A stretch of 64,000 nucleotides of DNA. Source: DATKDF01 sp963752045. GTDB taxonomy: Bacteria; Acidobacteriota; Vicinamibacteria; Vicinamibacterales; SCN-69-37. The notes under the pieces were generated by a model, which did not search any database, had not been told where the DNA came from, and worked only from the letters and a program-made list of their open reading frames with translations. Below, piece after piece: positions 11,074 to 20,600 of the stretch; the stretch's first letter is position 1; every line of letters starts with the position of its first letter. The stretch covers positions 62,001-126,000 of the forward strand of contig CAVVWN010000011.1 in the NCBI GenBank assembly GCA_963752045.1, written 5' to 3'. A program made the translations under genes and the position numbers.

Positions 11074-14052
11074 ATGCTTGAACACTCACGACTGGCGGAG
11101 CTCTCCGAAGCCGTCGCCGACGGCCGTGCCGTGGACTGGGATTCCGCGGCCGGAAGTGCGGCAACCGAGGACGAGCGCGAGATGGTCGCGTCATTCCAGG
11201 GCCTGGCCGCCATCGGAGGGTTCTTCAGCCACCTGACGCTGAATCCTGCCGGCCTCCGTCGGGCGCGACCGCTGCTCGCACCGGGCACACACTGGGGGCC
11301 GCTTCGCGTGATCGAGCACGCCGGCCGGGGCCGATTCGGCGACGTCTACCGCGCCTGGGACCCGGCCCTGGCGCGCGAAGTGGCCCTCAAGCTCGTCTCG
11401 AGCGGCGACGCGCCACTTGACGAGCAGGTCATCGACGAGGGCCGTCTGATGGCGCGCGTGCGGCATCCGAACGTCGTCACCATCCACGGTGCCCAGCGCA
11501 TCGACTTCGTGACCGGGCTCTGGATGGAGTTCGTCGAGGGACGCACGCTCGAGTCCGAGCTCAGCGAACGCGGGCCATTCCCGAGCGGTGAGCTGGTCGA
11601 AGTGGGTATCCAGCTCTGCCGCGCGCTTTCCGCCGTCCACGCGGCCGGCCTCGTGCACCGCGACGTCAAGGCGTCCAACGTGCTCCGCGATCGCGACGGC
11701 CGGGTCCTGCTCGGCGATTTCGGTACGGGCGGCGAGCTCGAACGAGACGACGCGTCACGCGCTGGGCTCGTGGGCACGCCGGCGTATCTGGCGCCCGAGA
11801 TCTTCAGGCGCGAACCCGCGACACCGCAAAGCGACGTCTACAGCCTCGGTGTACTGCTGTTTCACCTGGCGACGGGGCAGTATCCGTTCCCGAATGGGCC
11901 GCTTCGTGCGCTTCGTGAGGCACACGCGAATGACACACCGGCGTCTTTGGCCGATCTTCGTCCAGACATTCCTGCCACTCTCGCCGACGTCGTCACGAGG
12001 GCGCTCGACGCCGACCCGGCTCGCCGGTATCAGACGGCCGAGGCGATGGCGCGCGCGCTCGAGGCTCAACAGGCAGCCGGTTCACCCCGCTACTCCAAGT
12101 GGGTGGCCGCAGCCGTCGCCGCGGTCGCTGTGACCGGCGCCTGGCTCGTGTGGCAGCAGTCGCGCGTCCCGTTCACCTTCACGGAGCGCGACGCCGTCCT
12201 CGTCGCGGCCTTCGACAATCGCACGGGCGACCCGGAGTTCGACGGCACGATCGAGACGGCGCTGAGACTCGAGCTCGACGACCTGCGCCAGGTGAGCGTC
12301 GTGGGGCAGGAGCGAATCGAGGACACGCTCGCCCTGATGAGGAAGCCGCTCGACACGCCTGTCGGTGCGGCCGTGGGGATGGAGCTGGCACGGCGCGACG
12401 GGCAGATCCAGGCGGTTGTCACAGGTGCCGCGGAGCGGGTCCGTGAGACGTACCGACTGAGTGCGGAGGTGCTGAACGCAGCCGATGGCGCCGTCGCCGT
12501 GCGGGTCTTCGAGGTCGCCGCAAGCCGGGACGATGTGCTGCCGGCAGTGGCACGCCTCGCTGCGGGCATTGGGGACCGTCTGGTCGGTGCCGTGGCATCG
12601 CTGCAGGACCCGGCGCCTCTGCCGCGGGTCCGAACCTCATCGCTTCGGGCACTGCAACTGTATGCCGAGGCGTTGCGGGATTTGCCGATCGACATCGACG
12701 GGGACCATGCGGAGGCCGAGCGACTGGCACGGCTCGCCATCGAGGAGGATCCGGAGTTCACCCTCGCCTATGTAGCCCTGGCGCAGGCGATCTATCAGCA
12801 AGGGACCCAGCGCTGGAACGAGGCCCTCCGGTACGCAGAGCTTGCGGTTGCGAAGTCCGAGGGCGGGCCGCCGGCTGAGCGTCTGCAGGCCGAGAGCGAG
12901 CTCGAATCCTACCGTGCCGAGACTTCCAGGCAGGATCCGGCAGCGAGGAGTCGTCACAGACAGCGCGCTGTCGAACTCGCCTTGGCGCTGTACGAGGCCC
13001 AACCCGATAGCGCTTGGGCAGTCTCCAAGCTCCTCCGGGCCGCGCCGCGTCTGCCTCCCGACCGCAGGCTCCAGCTGGCTCGGAGCCTCGTGGAGCAACG
13101 CCCGAACAGCATCGCGGCGTGGGGTCAGGCTGCAAGCGTTGCGGCCCAGGAGCAGGCGTTCGACCTCGCCAGAGAACGCGCGGCGCGGGCGCGGGCGCTC
13201 TTCGACCTGCCTGCCCGCGAGTCCAGCGGCACGGACGGCATCCTCGACGTTCTGTTGATCCACTACGAGGATGCCTGGAACCGCAACGACATCGAAGCCG
13301 CGGTCGCTGTGGCCGAGGAGATTGACGCGCTGAGGAGAGGCATGTCGGACCGGGCGAGGTCCACCTACGCGGAGGCCACGATGTGGATTCACCTCGCGCT
13401 GGGCCAGTTCGACCGGGCCGAAGCGCTCGCAGCTGAGGCCGCGGGGTCGTTCAGGACGTTGCGAACGCTCAGTGTGTTGTCGCGTCGCGAGGACCCCACG
13501 CGCCTGCGGGCCTACATGGAGCAGCAGCCCCCGGATCTACGCGAGCCAGGCGGTTGGGCGTACATCCCGGCGTACATCGACGACGGTCAGCTGGAAATCG
13601 CGCGCAGGGAAATCGAAGCCCTGCGACCGAGGCAGACCCCGCAGTGGATGGCTAACCTCGATGCGCACCTCGCCCGCGCAGAAGGGCGACCAGACCTGGC
13701 AGTGTCGATTCTCGAGCCATTCGCCTCACCCGCCCCGCCGGCCCATCTCCCCGACCACGGCAACTGGCTCGGTGCCAACGGTCACCTGGGACGCGCGTTG
13801 TTCGAGGCAGGCCGCATCGCCGACGCAACAGTGGTGCTCGAACGGATCTTCTCGGTGCGCAGGGAGCTCCGCCGGCCGTGGTTTCGCAGCCAGTACGGGT
13901 GGCTCGAGGCCCGCGACGTCCTCGCGCAGTCCTATCGCCGGATGGGCCGCCTCGCCGAGGCCGACGCGGTCGACGCCGAGCTTCTCACCTTGCTCCGATT
14001 CGCCGACAACGACCATCCCATCAAGCGAAGGCTTGACGCGGAGGCACGGTAG
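11074..14052 (+). CDS. Membrane Ser/Thr protein kinase with TPR-rich extracytoplasmic part
   Basis: A 992-residue Hanks-type kinase. About 75 residues of helical lead precede the kinase domain (about 80-335), which shows AGRGRFGDVYRA, VALKLV, HRDVKASN near 195, DFGTGGE near 215 and GTPAYLAPEIF. One membrane helix follows (YSKWVAAAVAAVAVTGAWLVW, near 345-362). The outer part starts with a VAAFDNRTGDPEFDGTIE segment, the TolB/FlgO-like module common in acidobacterial kinases, and continues with about ten helical TPR-like repeats to the end. It probably senses something in the periplasm through these repeats. It follows the sigma-factor gene and may be coexpressed with it. Confidence 0.9.
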   Translation: MLEHSRLAELSEAVADGRAVDWDSAAGSAATEDEREMVASFQGLAAIGGFFSHLTLNPAGLRRARPLLAPGTHWGPLRVIEHAGRGRFGDVYRAWDPALAREVALKLVSSGDAPLDEQVIDEGRLMARVRHPNVVTIHGAQRIDFVTGLWMEFVEGRTLESELSERGPFPSGELVEVGIQLCRALSAVHAAGLVHRDVKASNVLRDRDGRVLLGDFGTGGELERDDASRAGLVGTPAYLAPEIFRREPATPQSDVYSLGVLLFHLATGQYPFPNGPLRALREAHANDTPASLADLRPDIPATLADVVTRALDADPARRYQTAEAMARALEAQQAAGSPRYSKWVAAAVAAVAVTGAWLVWQQSRVPFTFTERDAVLVAAFDNRTGDPEFDGTIETALRLELDDLRQVSVVGQERIEDTLALMRKPLDTPVGAAVGMELARRDGQIQAVVTGAAERVRETYRLSAEVLNAADGAVAVRVFEVAASRDDVLPAVARLAAGIGDRLVGAVASLQDPAPLPRVRTSSLRALQLYAEALRDLPIDIDGDHAEAERLARLAIEEDPEFTLAYVALAQAIYQQGTQRWNEALRYAELAVAKSEGGPPAERLQAESELESYRAETSRQDPAARSRHRQRAVELALALYEAQPDSAWAVSKLLRAAPRLPPDRRLQLARSLVEQRPNSIAAWGQAASVAAQEQAFDLARERAARARALFDLPARESSGTDGILDVLLIHYEDAWNRNDIEAAVAVAEEIDALRRGMSDRARSTYAEATMWIHLALGQFDRAEALAAEAAGSFRTLRTLSVLSRREDPTRLRAYMEQQPPDLREPGGWAYIPAYIDDGQLEIARREIEALRPRQTPQWMANLDAHLARAEGRPDLAVSILEPFASPAPPAHLPDHGNWLGANGHLGRALFEAGRIADATVVLERIFSVRRELRRPWFRSQYGWLEARDVLAQSYRRMGRLAEADAVDAELLTLLRFADNDHPIKRRLDAEAR

Positions 14053-14078
14053 AGCAGCGACGCCAACGACCGCGCGCT

Positions 14079-16757
14079 TCACTCGACGCGGAGCACTTCG
14101 ACGGGATCGACTCGCGCCGCGCGTCGGGCTGGCAGCCAGGCGGCGACGAGCGCGACCGCAGCGAGCAGCGCGAGCGCCGCCGCAACGCTGACGAGGTCGA
14201 AGGAACCGACCCCATACAGCCGGCTCTCGACTGCGCGACCGATCCAGAACGCCAGGGCCAGGCCGGCCGCGCCGCCCCAGAGTGCGAGCCGAAGGCCGTC
14301 CCCGAGCACGAGACGGGCAATCGACACGGGCACCGCGCCGAGCGCCAGGCGCACGCCGATCTCGCGCGACCGCGCCGACACCAGGTTGGCCATGGTGCCG
14401 AAGAGCCCGACCGCCGAGAGCAGCAGGGCGGTCAGACCAAGCGTCAGGCCGATGATCATCGTCACGCGCTCGCGGTTGACGTTCTGCCGCACCTGGTCGT
14501 GGAGCGTGCGCAACTGGGCGATCGGCACCGCCGAATCGACGCCGGCGATGGCCTGACGAATCGCGCCCAACAGGGCTTCAGGATCTCCAGCCGTCCGTAC
14601 GTGGACGACGCCGCCTCGTGCGGGCCCGAGCTGCATCACCGACACGTAGAAACTCGGGCGCGAGTCCTCGCGGAGCGTCCGGTACTTGACGTCCCTGGCG
14701 ACGCCCACCACCTGGAGCGTCGGCCCATCGCCCGGCAGCCGGAGCGATTGGCCGACGGCCCGGCCCGCCCAGTACCGGCGCGCCATCGTCTCGTTGACCA
14801 CGACGACCGGCAGGCTCTCACCGACGTCGCGCGCATCGATCGCGCGCCCGTCCACCAGATCGATGCCGACCGCGTCGAAGTACCCGGCCGAGACCGTGTT
14901 GTAGTTGAGCTCCATGTCTTCGTCGGGCGCCGGCTCGTAACCGGGAATCTCCACCGTCATGCGCGAGCCGCCGAAACCGAGCGGGACGACGCGGCCGTAT
15001 CCGGCGGCCTCGACGCCGGGAAGCGACGACACGCGCTCGGTGACGCGCACGAGGTAGTCGCGGATGCGTGCCGCGTCGTACTGCGCCGCCTGCGGGTCGA
15101 CCGTGACGAGTGCCACGCGATCGACGTCGAGCCCGGTAGGAATCGACTGCAGGTTGAGGAGCGTCCGCACGAGCAGCGTTGCCGTGACCACAAGGCCCAG
15201 CGTCAGCGCGAACTGGCCAATCACGAGGCCCCGCCGCCAACGCGACAGTCCGGCACCCGCCGTCGACAGCCGGCCGCCCTGGTGCAGGCGGCCCGTGGCG
15301 CCGACGCGCCAGGTTCTGAGGACCGGCGCCAGCCCGGCCGTCATCGACGTGAGGAGCCCTGCGGCAGCCGCGAAGCCCAGCACGCGCAGGTTGAGGCCGA
15401 CGTCAAGCGTGACCGGTTCGCCGAACTGGGCGAAGAGCGATACGGCAAGCGGAGCCACCCACGCGGCTGTCAGCAGGCCCGCCGCCGTGCCCGCCAGGCC
15501 CAGGACCAGGGCCTCGCCGACGAGCAGCCGCGCGATGCGCCACCGGCCGGCGCCGAGCGCCGTTCGTACCGCGATCTCGCGGCCGCGGTCGGCCGTTCTC
15601 GCAAGCAGCAGGCCCGCCACATTCGCACAGGCCACGAGCAGCACGAGCAGGCTCGCGCCGAGCAGCACGCGGAGCGGTTCGGAAACCTGTTCGGCCAGCA
15701 GGGAATCACCCTGTCCGCCCGGCACGAGGAACAGCCGCGATGGCGGCCGGTCGGGTTGGACCTGGGTCAAGGCGAGCCCGGCCGAGTTCAGCTCTGCTTC
15801 GGCTTGGCCATCGCTGACGTCTGTGGCAAGCCTGCCCATCACCGTCAGCCAGCTGGCCGTTGGCATCGTGAGCAGCGACCCGCCGGCGAACGGCGCCAGG
15901 ACCGGCTGGGCCGAAAGAGGCGCAAAGAACCGCGCGTCGCGCCCCACCTGCATTCCACGGAAGGCGGGGGCCGTTACGCCGACGACGGCGAAGTCGCGCC
16001 CGTTGAGCCTCACCGAGTGTCCGGCGAGCGTGACTCGCGGGCCGAAGAGCCGCGTCCATTCCGCCCAGCTCAGCACCACCACGTCCGGTGCGCCGGCTGC
16101 CATGTCGACGTCAGTAAGGCCTCGCCCCATGGCGATTTCCGGACCAAGGGTGGGAAAGTACGAGCCCGAGACAATCTCCCCCGGCCTGAGCTCGCTGCCG
16201 TTCGGACCCTCGAGCGCAGCCGTCGTCACGTCGAAGGCCACCAGATCCGTGAAGCTCCGCTGCGTGGCGCGAAACGCCTCGAACCCTGGATAAGTGAAGT
16301 TGTGATTGGTGCTTCGCTCTCGCTGCTCGAGCACCACGCGAAGGCTCGCGGGATCCCGCAGCGGCAACGGCCGGATGACGGCCGCCTCGAGCAGGCTGAA
16401 CACGCCGGCCGACATGCCGATGCCCACCGCCAGCGAGAGGACGGCGACGACGGTGATGAGTGGCCGCCTCCGGAGCATGCGCAGCCCGAAGCGGAGGTCC
16501 TGAAGCGAAGCGGTCATGGGCCGGTCCTTTCCCGGGAGTCCCTCCACGGGCGGCGGAGGCAGCAGGCGGCGGCGGAGGTTCGGCGCGAGCGACCGGGCCG
16601 TCTGCCGCCAGTACCAGCGGATGGCGGCCCGACGGCCGCTCGACTCGACGCGGCAGGCGAACTCCTCCTGCATGTCGCCGAGCATCACGGCCCGATCCCG
16701 TTCGACCACCGACCGGGCGAGCAGCCACTCGGCCACCCTGGGCGGCGTCGTCTTCAC
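14079..16757 (-). CDS. ADOP-family MacB/FtsX permease (PadR-linked)
   Basis: An 892-residue inner-membrane protein of the acidobacterial duplicated orphan permease type. An N-terminal prefix with RVAEWLLARSVVERDRAVMLGDMQEEF is followed by two MacB-like periplasmic domains and two FtsX domains; the first begins at RFGLRMLRRRPLITVVAVLSL and the last holds SAVGLFGTMANLVSARSREIGVRLALGA. There is no ATPase domain and no ATPase gene nearby, hence orphan. I place the start at GTG 16757, which overlaps the PadR stop codon by 4 nt (GTGA). A role in export, lipoprotein transfer or stress response is inferred only. Confidence 0.9.
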   Translation of the reverse strand: MKTTPPRVAEWLLARSVVERDRAVMLGDMQEEFACRVESSGRRAAIRWYWRQTARSLAPNLRRRLLPPPPVEGLPGKDRPMTASLQDLRFGLRMLRRRPLITVVAVLSLAVGIGMSAGVFSLLEAAVIRPLPLRDPASLRVVLEQRERSTNHNFTYPGFEAFRATQRSFTDLVAFDVTTAALEGPNGSELRPGEIVSGSYFPTLGPEIAMGRGLTDVDMAAGAPDVVVLSWAEWTRLFGPRVTLAGHSVRLNGRDFAVVGVTAPAFRGMQVGRDARFFAPLSAQPVLAPFAGGSLLTMPTASWLTVMGRLATDVSDGQAEAELNSAGLALTQVQPDRPPSRLFLVPGGQGDSLLAEQVSEPLRVLLGASLLVLLVACANVAGLLLARTADRGREIAVRTALGAGRWRIARLLVGEALVLGLAGTAAGLLTAAWVAPLAVSLFAQFGEPVTLDVGLNLRVLGFAAAAGLLTSMTAGLAPVLRTWRVGATGRLHQGGRLSTAGAGLSRWRRGLVIGQFALTLGLVVTATLLVRTLLNLQSIPTGLDVDRVALVTVDPQAAQYDAARIRDYLVRVTERVSSLPGVEAAGYGRVVPLGFGGSRMTVEIPGYEPAPDEDMELNYNTVSAGYFDAVGIDLVDGRAIDARDVGESLPVVVVNETMARRYWAGRAVGQSLRLPGDGPTLQVVGVARDVKYRTLREDSRPSFYVSVMQLGPARGGVVHVRTAGDPEALLGAIRQAIAGVDSAVPIAQLRTLHDQVRQNVNRERVTMIIGLTLGLTALLLSAVGLFGTMANLVSARSREIGVRLALGAVPVSIARLVLGDGLRLALWGGAAGLALAFWIGRAVESRLYGVGSFDLVSVAAALALLAAVALVAAWLPARRAARVDPVEVLRVE

Positions 16758-17077
16758 GGTTGCGAGCCTCTGAGGTCGGGATCGAGCCCGTCCCACATGC
16801 GGTCGAGGCGCGCGCGCGAGTCGCGGAGCGCGCGCGCGCCGGCGGCGCGCAACACGTAGTGCCGCCTCGACCGTCCCCCGCGCGTCGGCGTCGGATCCGA
16901 CATCCGCGAGCGCACCAGTCCCTTGCGCTCGGCGCGCTCGAGCGCCGTGTAGAGCGCGCCGACCGCGACATCGCGGCCCGTGCGGCGTTCGATCTCCTGC
17001 CGGATGGTCACGCCGTAGGCCTTCTCGCCGAGATGCGCGATGGCCAGCAACACCGACTGTTCGAATTCGCCCAGCAT
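16754..17077 (-). CDS. PadR family transcriptional regulator
   Basis: A 107-residue winged-helix repressor. LGEFEQSVLLAIAHLGEKAYGVTIRQEIERRTGR and VAVGALYTALERAERKGLVRSRM are the typical PadR N-terminal fold, followed by a short GRSRRHYVLRAAG wing and a C-terminal dimer helix. It is cotranscribed and translationally coupled with the ADOP permease, which it most likely controls together with itself. The AT-rich stretch GCAGTATTAATAAGGC about 10-30 nt upstream is the obvious place for its promoter and operator. Confidence 0.92.
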   Translation of the reverse strand: MLGEFEQSVLLAIAHLGEKAYGVTIRQEIERRTGRDVAVGALYTALERAERKGLVRSRMSDPTPTRGGRSRRHYVLRAAGARALRDSRARLDRMWDGLDPDLRGSQP

Positions 17078-17122
17078 TTGTCCTGCGATGCAGTATTAAT
17101 AAGGCAAGGACAGGCTCATGTC

Positions 17123-17315
17123 AATGCAGCGAATTAGCGAATTAGTGAATTAGCGAATGAAATGAAGTGAATGCGTGAATGCGCGAATTGCGGCCATTCG
17201 TTTGTCCAACTGACTGCGTCAATTCGCTCCCATTCACTTCATTCGCCCACTCAACTCATTCACTCACTCACTCATTTCATTCGCTCATTCACTCCATTCG
17301 CTAATTCGCTGCATT
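17123..17315. repeat. Inverted array of AATTAGCGAATG-like units
   Basis: A 193-bp AT-richer element between the PadR gene and the end of the BNR gene. The ends form an exact 20-bp inverted repeat (17123-17142 against 17296-17315). Inside each arm short units such as GAATTAGC, GAATGAAAT and GTGAATGC repeat, the right arm carrying the complementary CATTCACTCACTC forms. It ends 2 nt before the stop codon of the BNR gene. It may act as a terminator-like structure. No gene is present. Confidence 0.8.
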
Positions 17316-17317
17316 GG

Positions 17318-20300
17318 CTAGCGCCCCTCAATCCCGGGCAGCCCGAGCCGGCGCAGTTCCTGGTTGAAGGCGGCGAGTTGGGTCAGCAGGACCTCTTCGA
17401 GCTTGTCGGTTTCGGCCTTCAGCTCGGCGACGAGGTCGTTGAAGATCGACCGGCGCGTTGCCGATGGGCGCGCCGTCGCCGCGCGATGACCACGCGCAGC
17501 AGCGAGGCGAGCCGGTTGTTGATCTTGATGGGGAAGTTGAGCGGGTCCTGGCCGCTCTGGTTCCGCACCTGGTAGATCGCCTCTTCGACGGCGCTGACGC
17601 TCGTCGAGAGCGTCGTGCCGGCGGTCGTGAGCCGCGCGTCGGCTGAGCGGCCGAGCCGCTCGGCGACGTCGTCCTTGATGCGGCGGATGTCGATGACCGC
17701 CTGGTTGGCTTCGCTCACCTTGTCGCGGATGCGAATCGCCAGGTCGAACTGCGCCTGCAGGTCGGCGTCAGTGACATCGGTGTAGAGCGGGTGCGCGCGC
17801 ACGGTGAACGGCTGCGTCTGCGATCCGCCCGTTGGCGGTCAGCCGCACCTGGTAGGTTCCGGGCGGCGCCGTCGGCCCGCGGTCGATGCGCCCCAGAGGA
17901 TCATGCCCGGGAAGGACGTCGCGCCCGGGTAGCTCAGGTTCCACGTCACGCTGTTGCAACCCGACGGCGGTCGAGGCGCCGCCGCCGCCGAAGCCGCCAC
18001 GCCGCCGCCGCGGCCCGCGCCACCTCCGCCGCCCCGTCCGGCGCCGGCGCCGCCACGGCCGCCGCGTCCGCCAGCCGGCGCCGGCTCGAACGTCTCGCAC
18101 GACGGTGCCTGCCGCATCGAGCGACGTCGATGCGTGAGATCGTGCGACCGGCTGCTTCACCCAGTATCTGATCGTCGCGGTTCGCGCCGACCGAATCGCA
18201 TCGGCTGGCGCGAACAGGTACACGTCGGACGGCGGACGCCGCCGAGCTCGCCGTACTGGCGCAACGGCTCGATGTCGTCGAGCACCCAGAACGACCGGCC
18301 GTGCGTCGCGATCGACGAGGTCGGTGTCCTCGACGATGAGGTCCGAGATCTGCACGTCGGGCAGGTTGAGCGACAGCGACTGCCAGGTGCCGCCGTCATC
18401 GGACGAGTAGTAGACGCCGTGCTGCGTGCCCGCGTAGAGCAGGCCGCGCCGCGTGTGGTCTTCGCGAATCACGTGCGTGTAGTCGTCGGGCCGCAGGCCG
18501 TTGACGATCTTCGTCCACGTCGCCCCGAAGTCGTGCGTGCGGAAGAGGTGCGGCGCCGTAGTCGCCGAGCAGCGGCCGCTTGACGGCCGCGTAGGCGGTG
18601 CCCGCGTCGAAGGCCGAGGCGTCGATGATGCTGACGCGGCCGAAGTCGGGCATCGAGGCGGCGTGACGTTCGTCCAGGTGCGGCCGCCGTCGCGGGTGAC
18701 GTGAATCAGGCCGTCGTCGGAGCCGGCCCAGATGACGTTGACGTCCACCTTGGACGGCGCCAGCGCGAAGACCGTCGCGTAGACCTCCGGCCCGTTCATG
18801 TCGCCGGTGATCGGGCCTCCGGAGTGGCCCATCGTGTTCGGGTCGTGACGCGTCAGGTCGCCGCTGATGCGGTCCCAGGTCTGGCCGTTGTTGGTCGTCT
18901 TCCACACGTGCTGTGTCGCGGTGTAGAGCATGTTCGGGTCGACCGGCGAGAAGACGATCGGGAACGTCCACTGCACGCGTTCGACCAGCGCGCTCGACGG
19001 CTCGCCCGAGAACATGCGCGGGTAGGGATGCACCTCGCGGCTCTGGCCGGTCTTGCGGTTCGTGTAGATCAGGAACGATCCGTTGTTGCCGCCGGAGAAG
19101 AAGACGTCGGTGTCCTTCGGGTCCGGCGCGATGTAGCGCCGGCTCGCTGCCGCCGGGGCTGTAGGTCTGGCGCGCGCGCGCCGCCGCCGCGCGCCGCCAC
19201 CGCCGCCCGCCCGACCGCCGCCGCTGGCCTTCGCTCGACAGGCACACCGTCGGATCCGTCCTGCTGCGCGCCGCACACGTGGTAGGGCAGGTGCGCGTGG
19301 TCACGACGTGGTAGTACTGCGCCGTCGGATAGTCGCGCGCGGTCCAGCCGGCGGCGCGCCGGCGTCGAACGTCACCGCGCCGCCGCCGTCGCTCGCGTGC
19401 AGCACGTGCTCGCGAGTCGTCCGGGTCGATCCACAGGTCGTGGCGAGTCGCCGCCGGCGAAGCTCGCCATCGTCGTGCCGCCGTCGGTGGACTTGAAGGT
19501 GCCGACGTTCAGCAGGTACACGCGGTCGCGGTCGCTGCGGGTCGGCCGTCACGTGCGTGTAGTAGAAGGCGCGCTGGCGGATGTTGCGGCTCGTCGTTGA
19601 CCAGCGCCCAGGTCGCGCCGCGCGTCGTCGGAGACGAACAGGCCGCCGTTCTCGTTCTCGACGAGCGCGTAGACACGGTTGCGAGTCGGCGCCCGAGACC
19701 GACACGCCGATGCGGCCGACGACGCCCGGCCGGCATGCCCGGGTTGCGCGTGATCTCCGTCCAGGTCTCGCCGCCGTCGGTGGACTTGAACAGGCCGCTG
19801 CCGGGCCCGCCGCTCGACATCTTGTACTCGACGCGGAAGGCCTCCCACAGCGCGGCGTACACGACGTTCGGGTTGCGGCGATCGATCGCAGATGTCGACC
19901 GCGCCGGTCTTGTCGTCGCGATAGAGCACCTTGCGCCACGTGTTGCCGCCGTCGCGTGCTCTTGAAGACGCCGCGTTCGTCGTTCGGCGACGCCGTACTG
20001 GCCGAAGGCGGCCACGAAGACGACGTTCGGATTGGTCGGGATGGATGCGGATCTTCGAGATGTTCATGGCCTCTCGGAATCCGACGTGCTGTCCAGGTCC
20101 TGCCGGCGTCGGTCGACCGGTACACGCCGTCGCCGGGCTGGATGTTGCCGCGGATGCACGACTCGCCCGTGCCGATGAACACGAGATCCGGATTGGTCTC
20201 CGAGACCGCCACCGCGCCGACCGACGAGCTGCGTGATCTGACCGTCGGTGACCGGCGCCCAGGTCTCGCCGCCGTCGGTGGTCTTCCACAGCCCGCCGCC

Positions 20301-20542
20301 GACCGCGCCGAAGTAGGCCTCGTTGCGGCCGGCCCACGACGCCCGAGCACGGCAGTGACCGTCCGCCGCGGTCGGGCCCGATGTTGCGCCAGGTCATGCC
20401 GTCGAGGAGCGCCAGGCGCATCGAGCCCGGGCCCGCTGCGCCCGCGCGCGTCGAGCGGCACCGCGCCGACCTGCCAGCCGACGCGGCGCAAGCATCGCGG
20501 CCGCGTCCAGAAGCGAGAGCGTCGTGGTGAGATGCGGACCAT
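17318..20542 (-). pseudogene. Secreted BNR/Vps10-like beta-propeller protein, many frameshifts
   Basis: The gene reads from ATG 20542, behind a GGAGGA ribosome site, to TAG at 17318-17320. When frames are joined it encodes a protein of about 1070 residues of the sortilin/Vps10-like BNR-repeat family common in Acidobacteriota: DGMTWRNIGP near the start, many STDGGxTW-type repeats (KSTDGGETWTEITRNPG, HVTRDGGRTWTNV), YAGTQHGVYYSSDDGGTW, a THGRSFWVLDD segment, a Gly/Arg-rich linker and a helical C-terminal domain with IRDKVSEANQAVIDIRRIKDDVAERLG. At least fifteen single-base frame changes occur within 19.3-20.54 kb, and several more downstream. Residues between them stay conserved, so low-quality sequence is more likely than old decay. 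Confidence 0.75.
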
Positions 20543-20600
20543 GGCAAGGTCCTCCGTTTCGCAGCGGAGTGTAGATCACGTGCGTGCTATTCTGCGCGGG

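Noticed and set aside
14499..16859. Very long open frames opposite the ADOP permeases (also 50306-52486 and 40615-42564).
   Set aside because: These are antisense shadows typical of very GC-rich genes; they are rich in Arg, His and Pro and match no family, while the opposite strand encodes clear permeases or transporters.
19300..20540. The extra bases in the BNR gene seemed always to fall between codons, hinting at programmed quadruplet decoding.
   Set aside because: Because third codon positions are mostly free, each insertion can be placed at two or more positions without changing the inferred protein, and my choice of expected residues favoured codon boundaries. At least one site (near 20090) fits better inside a codon. 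Rhomboid and dehydrogenase genes also show missing bases.
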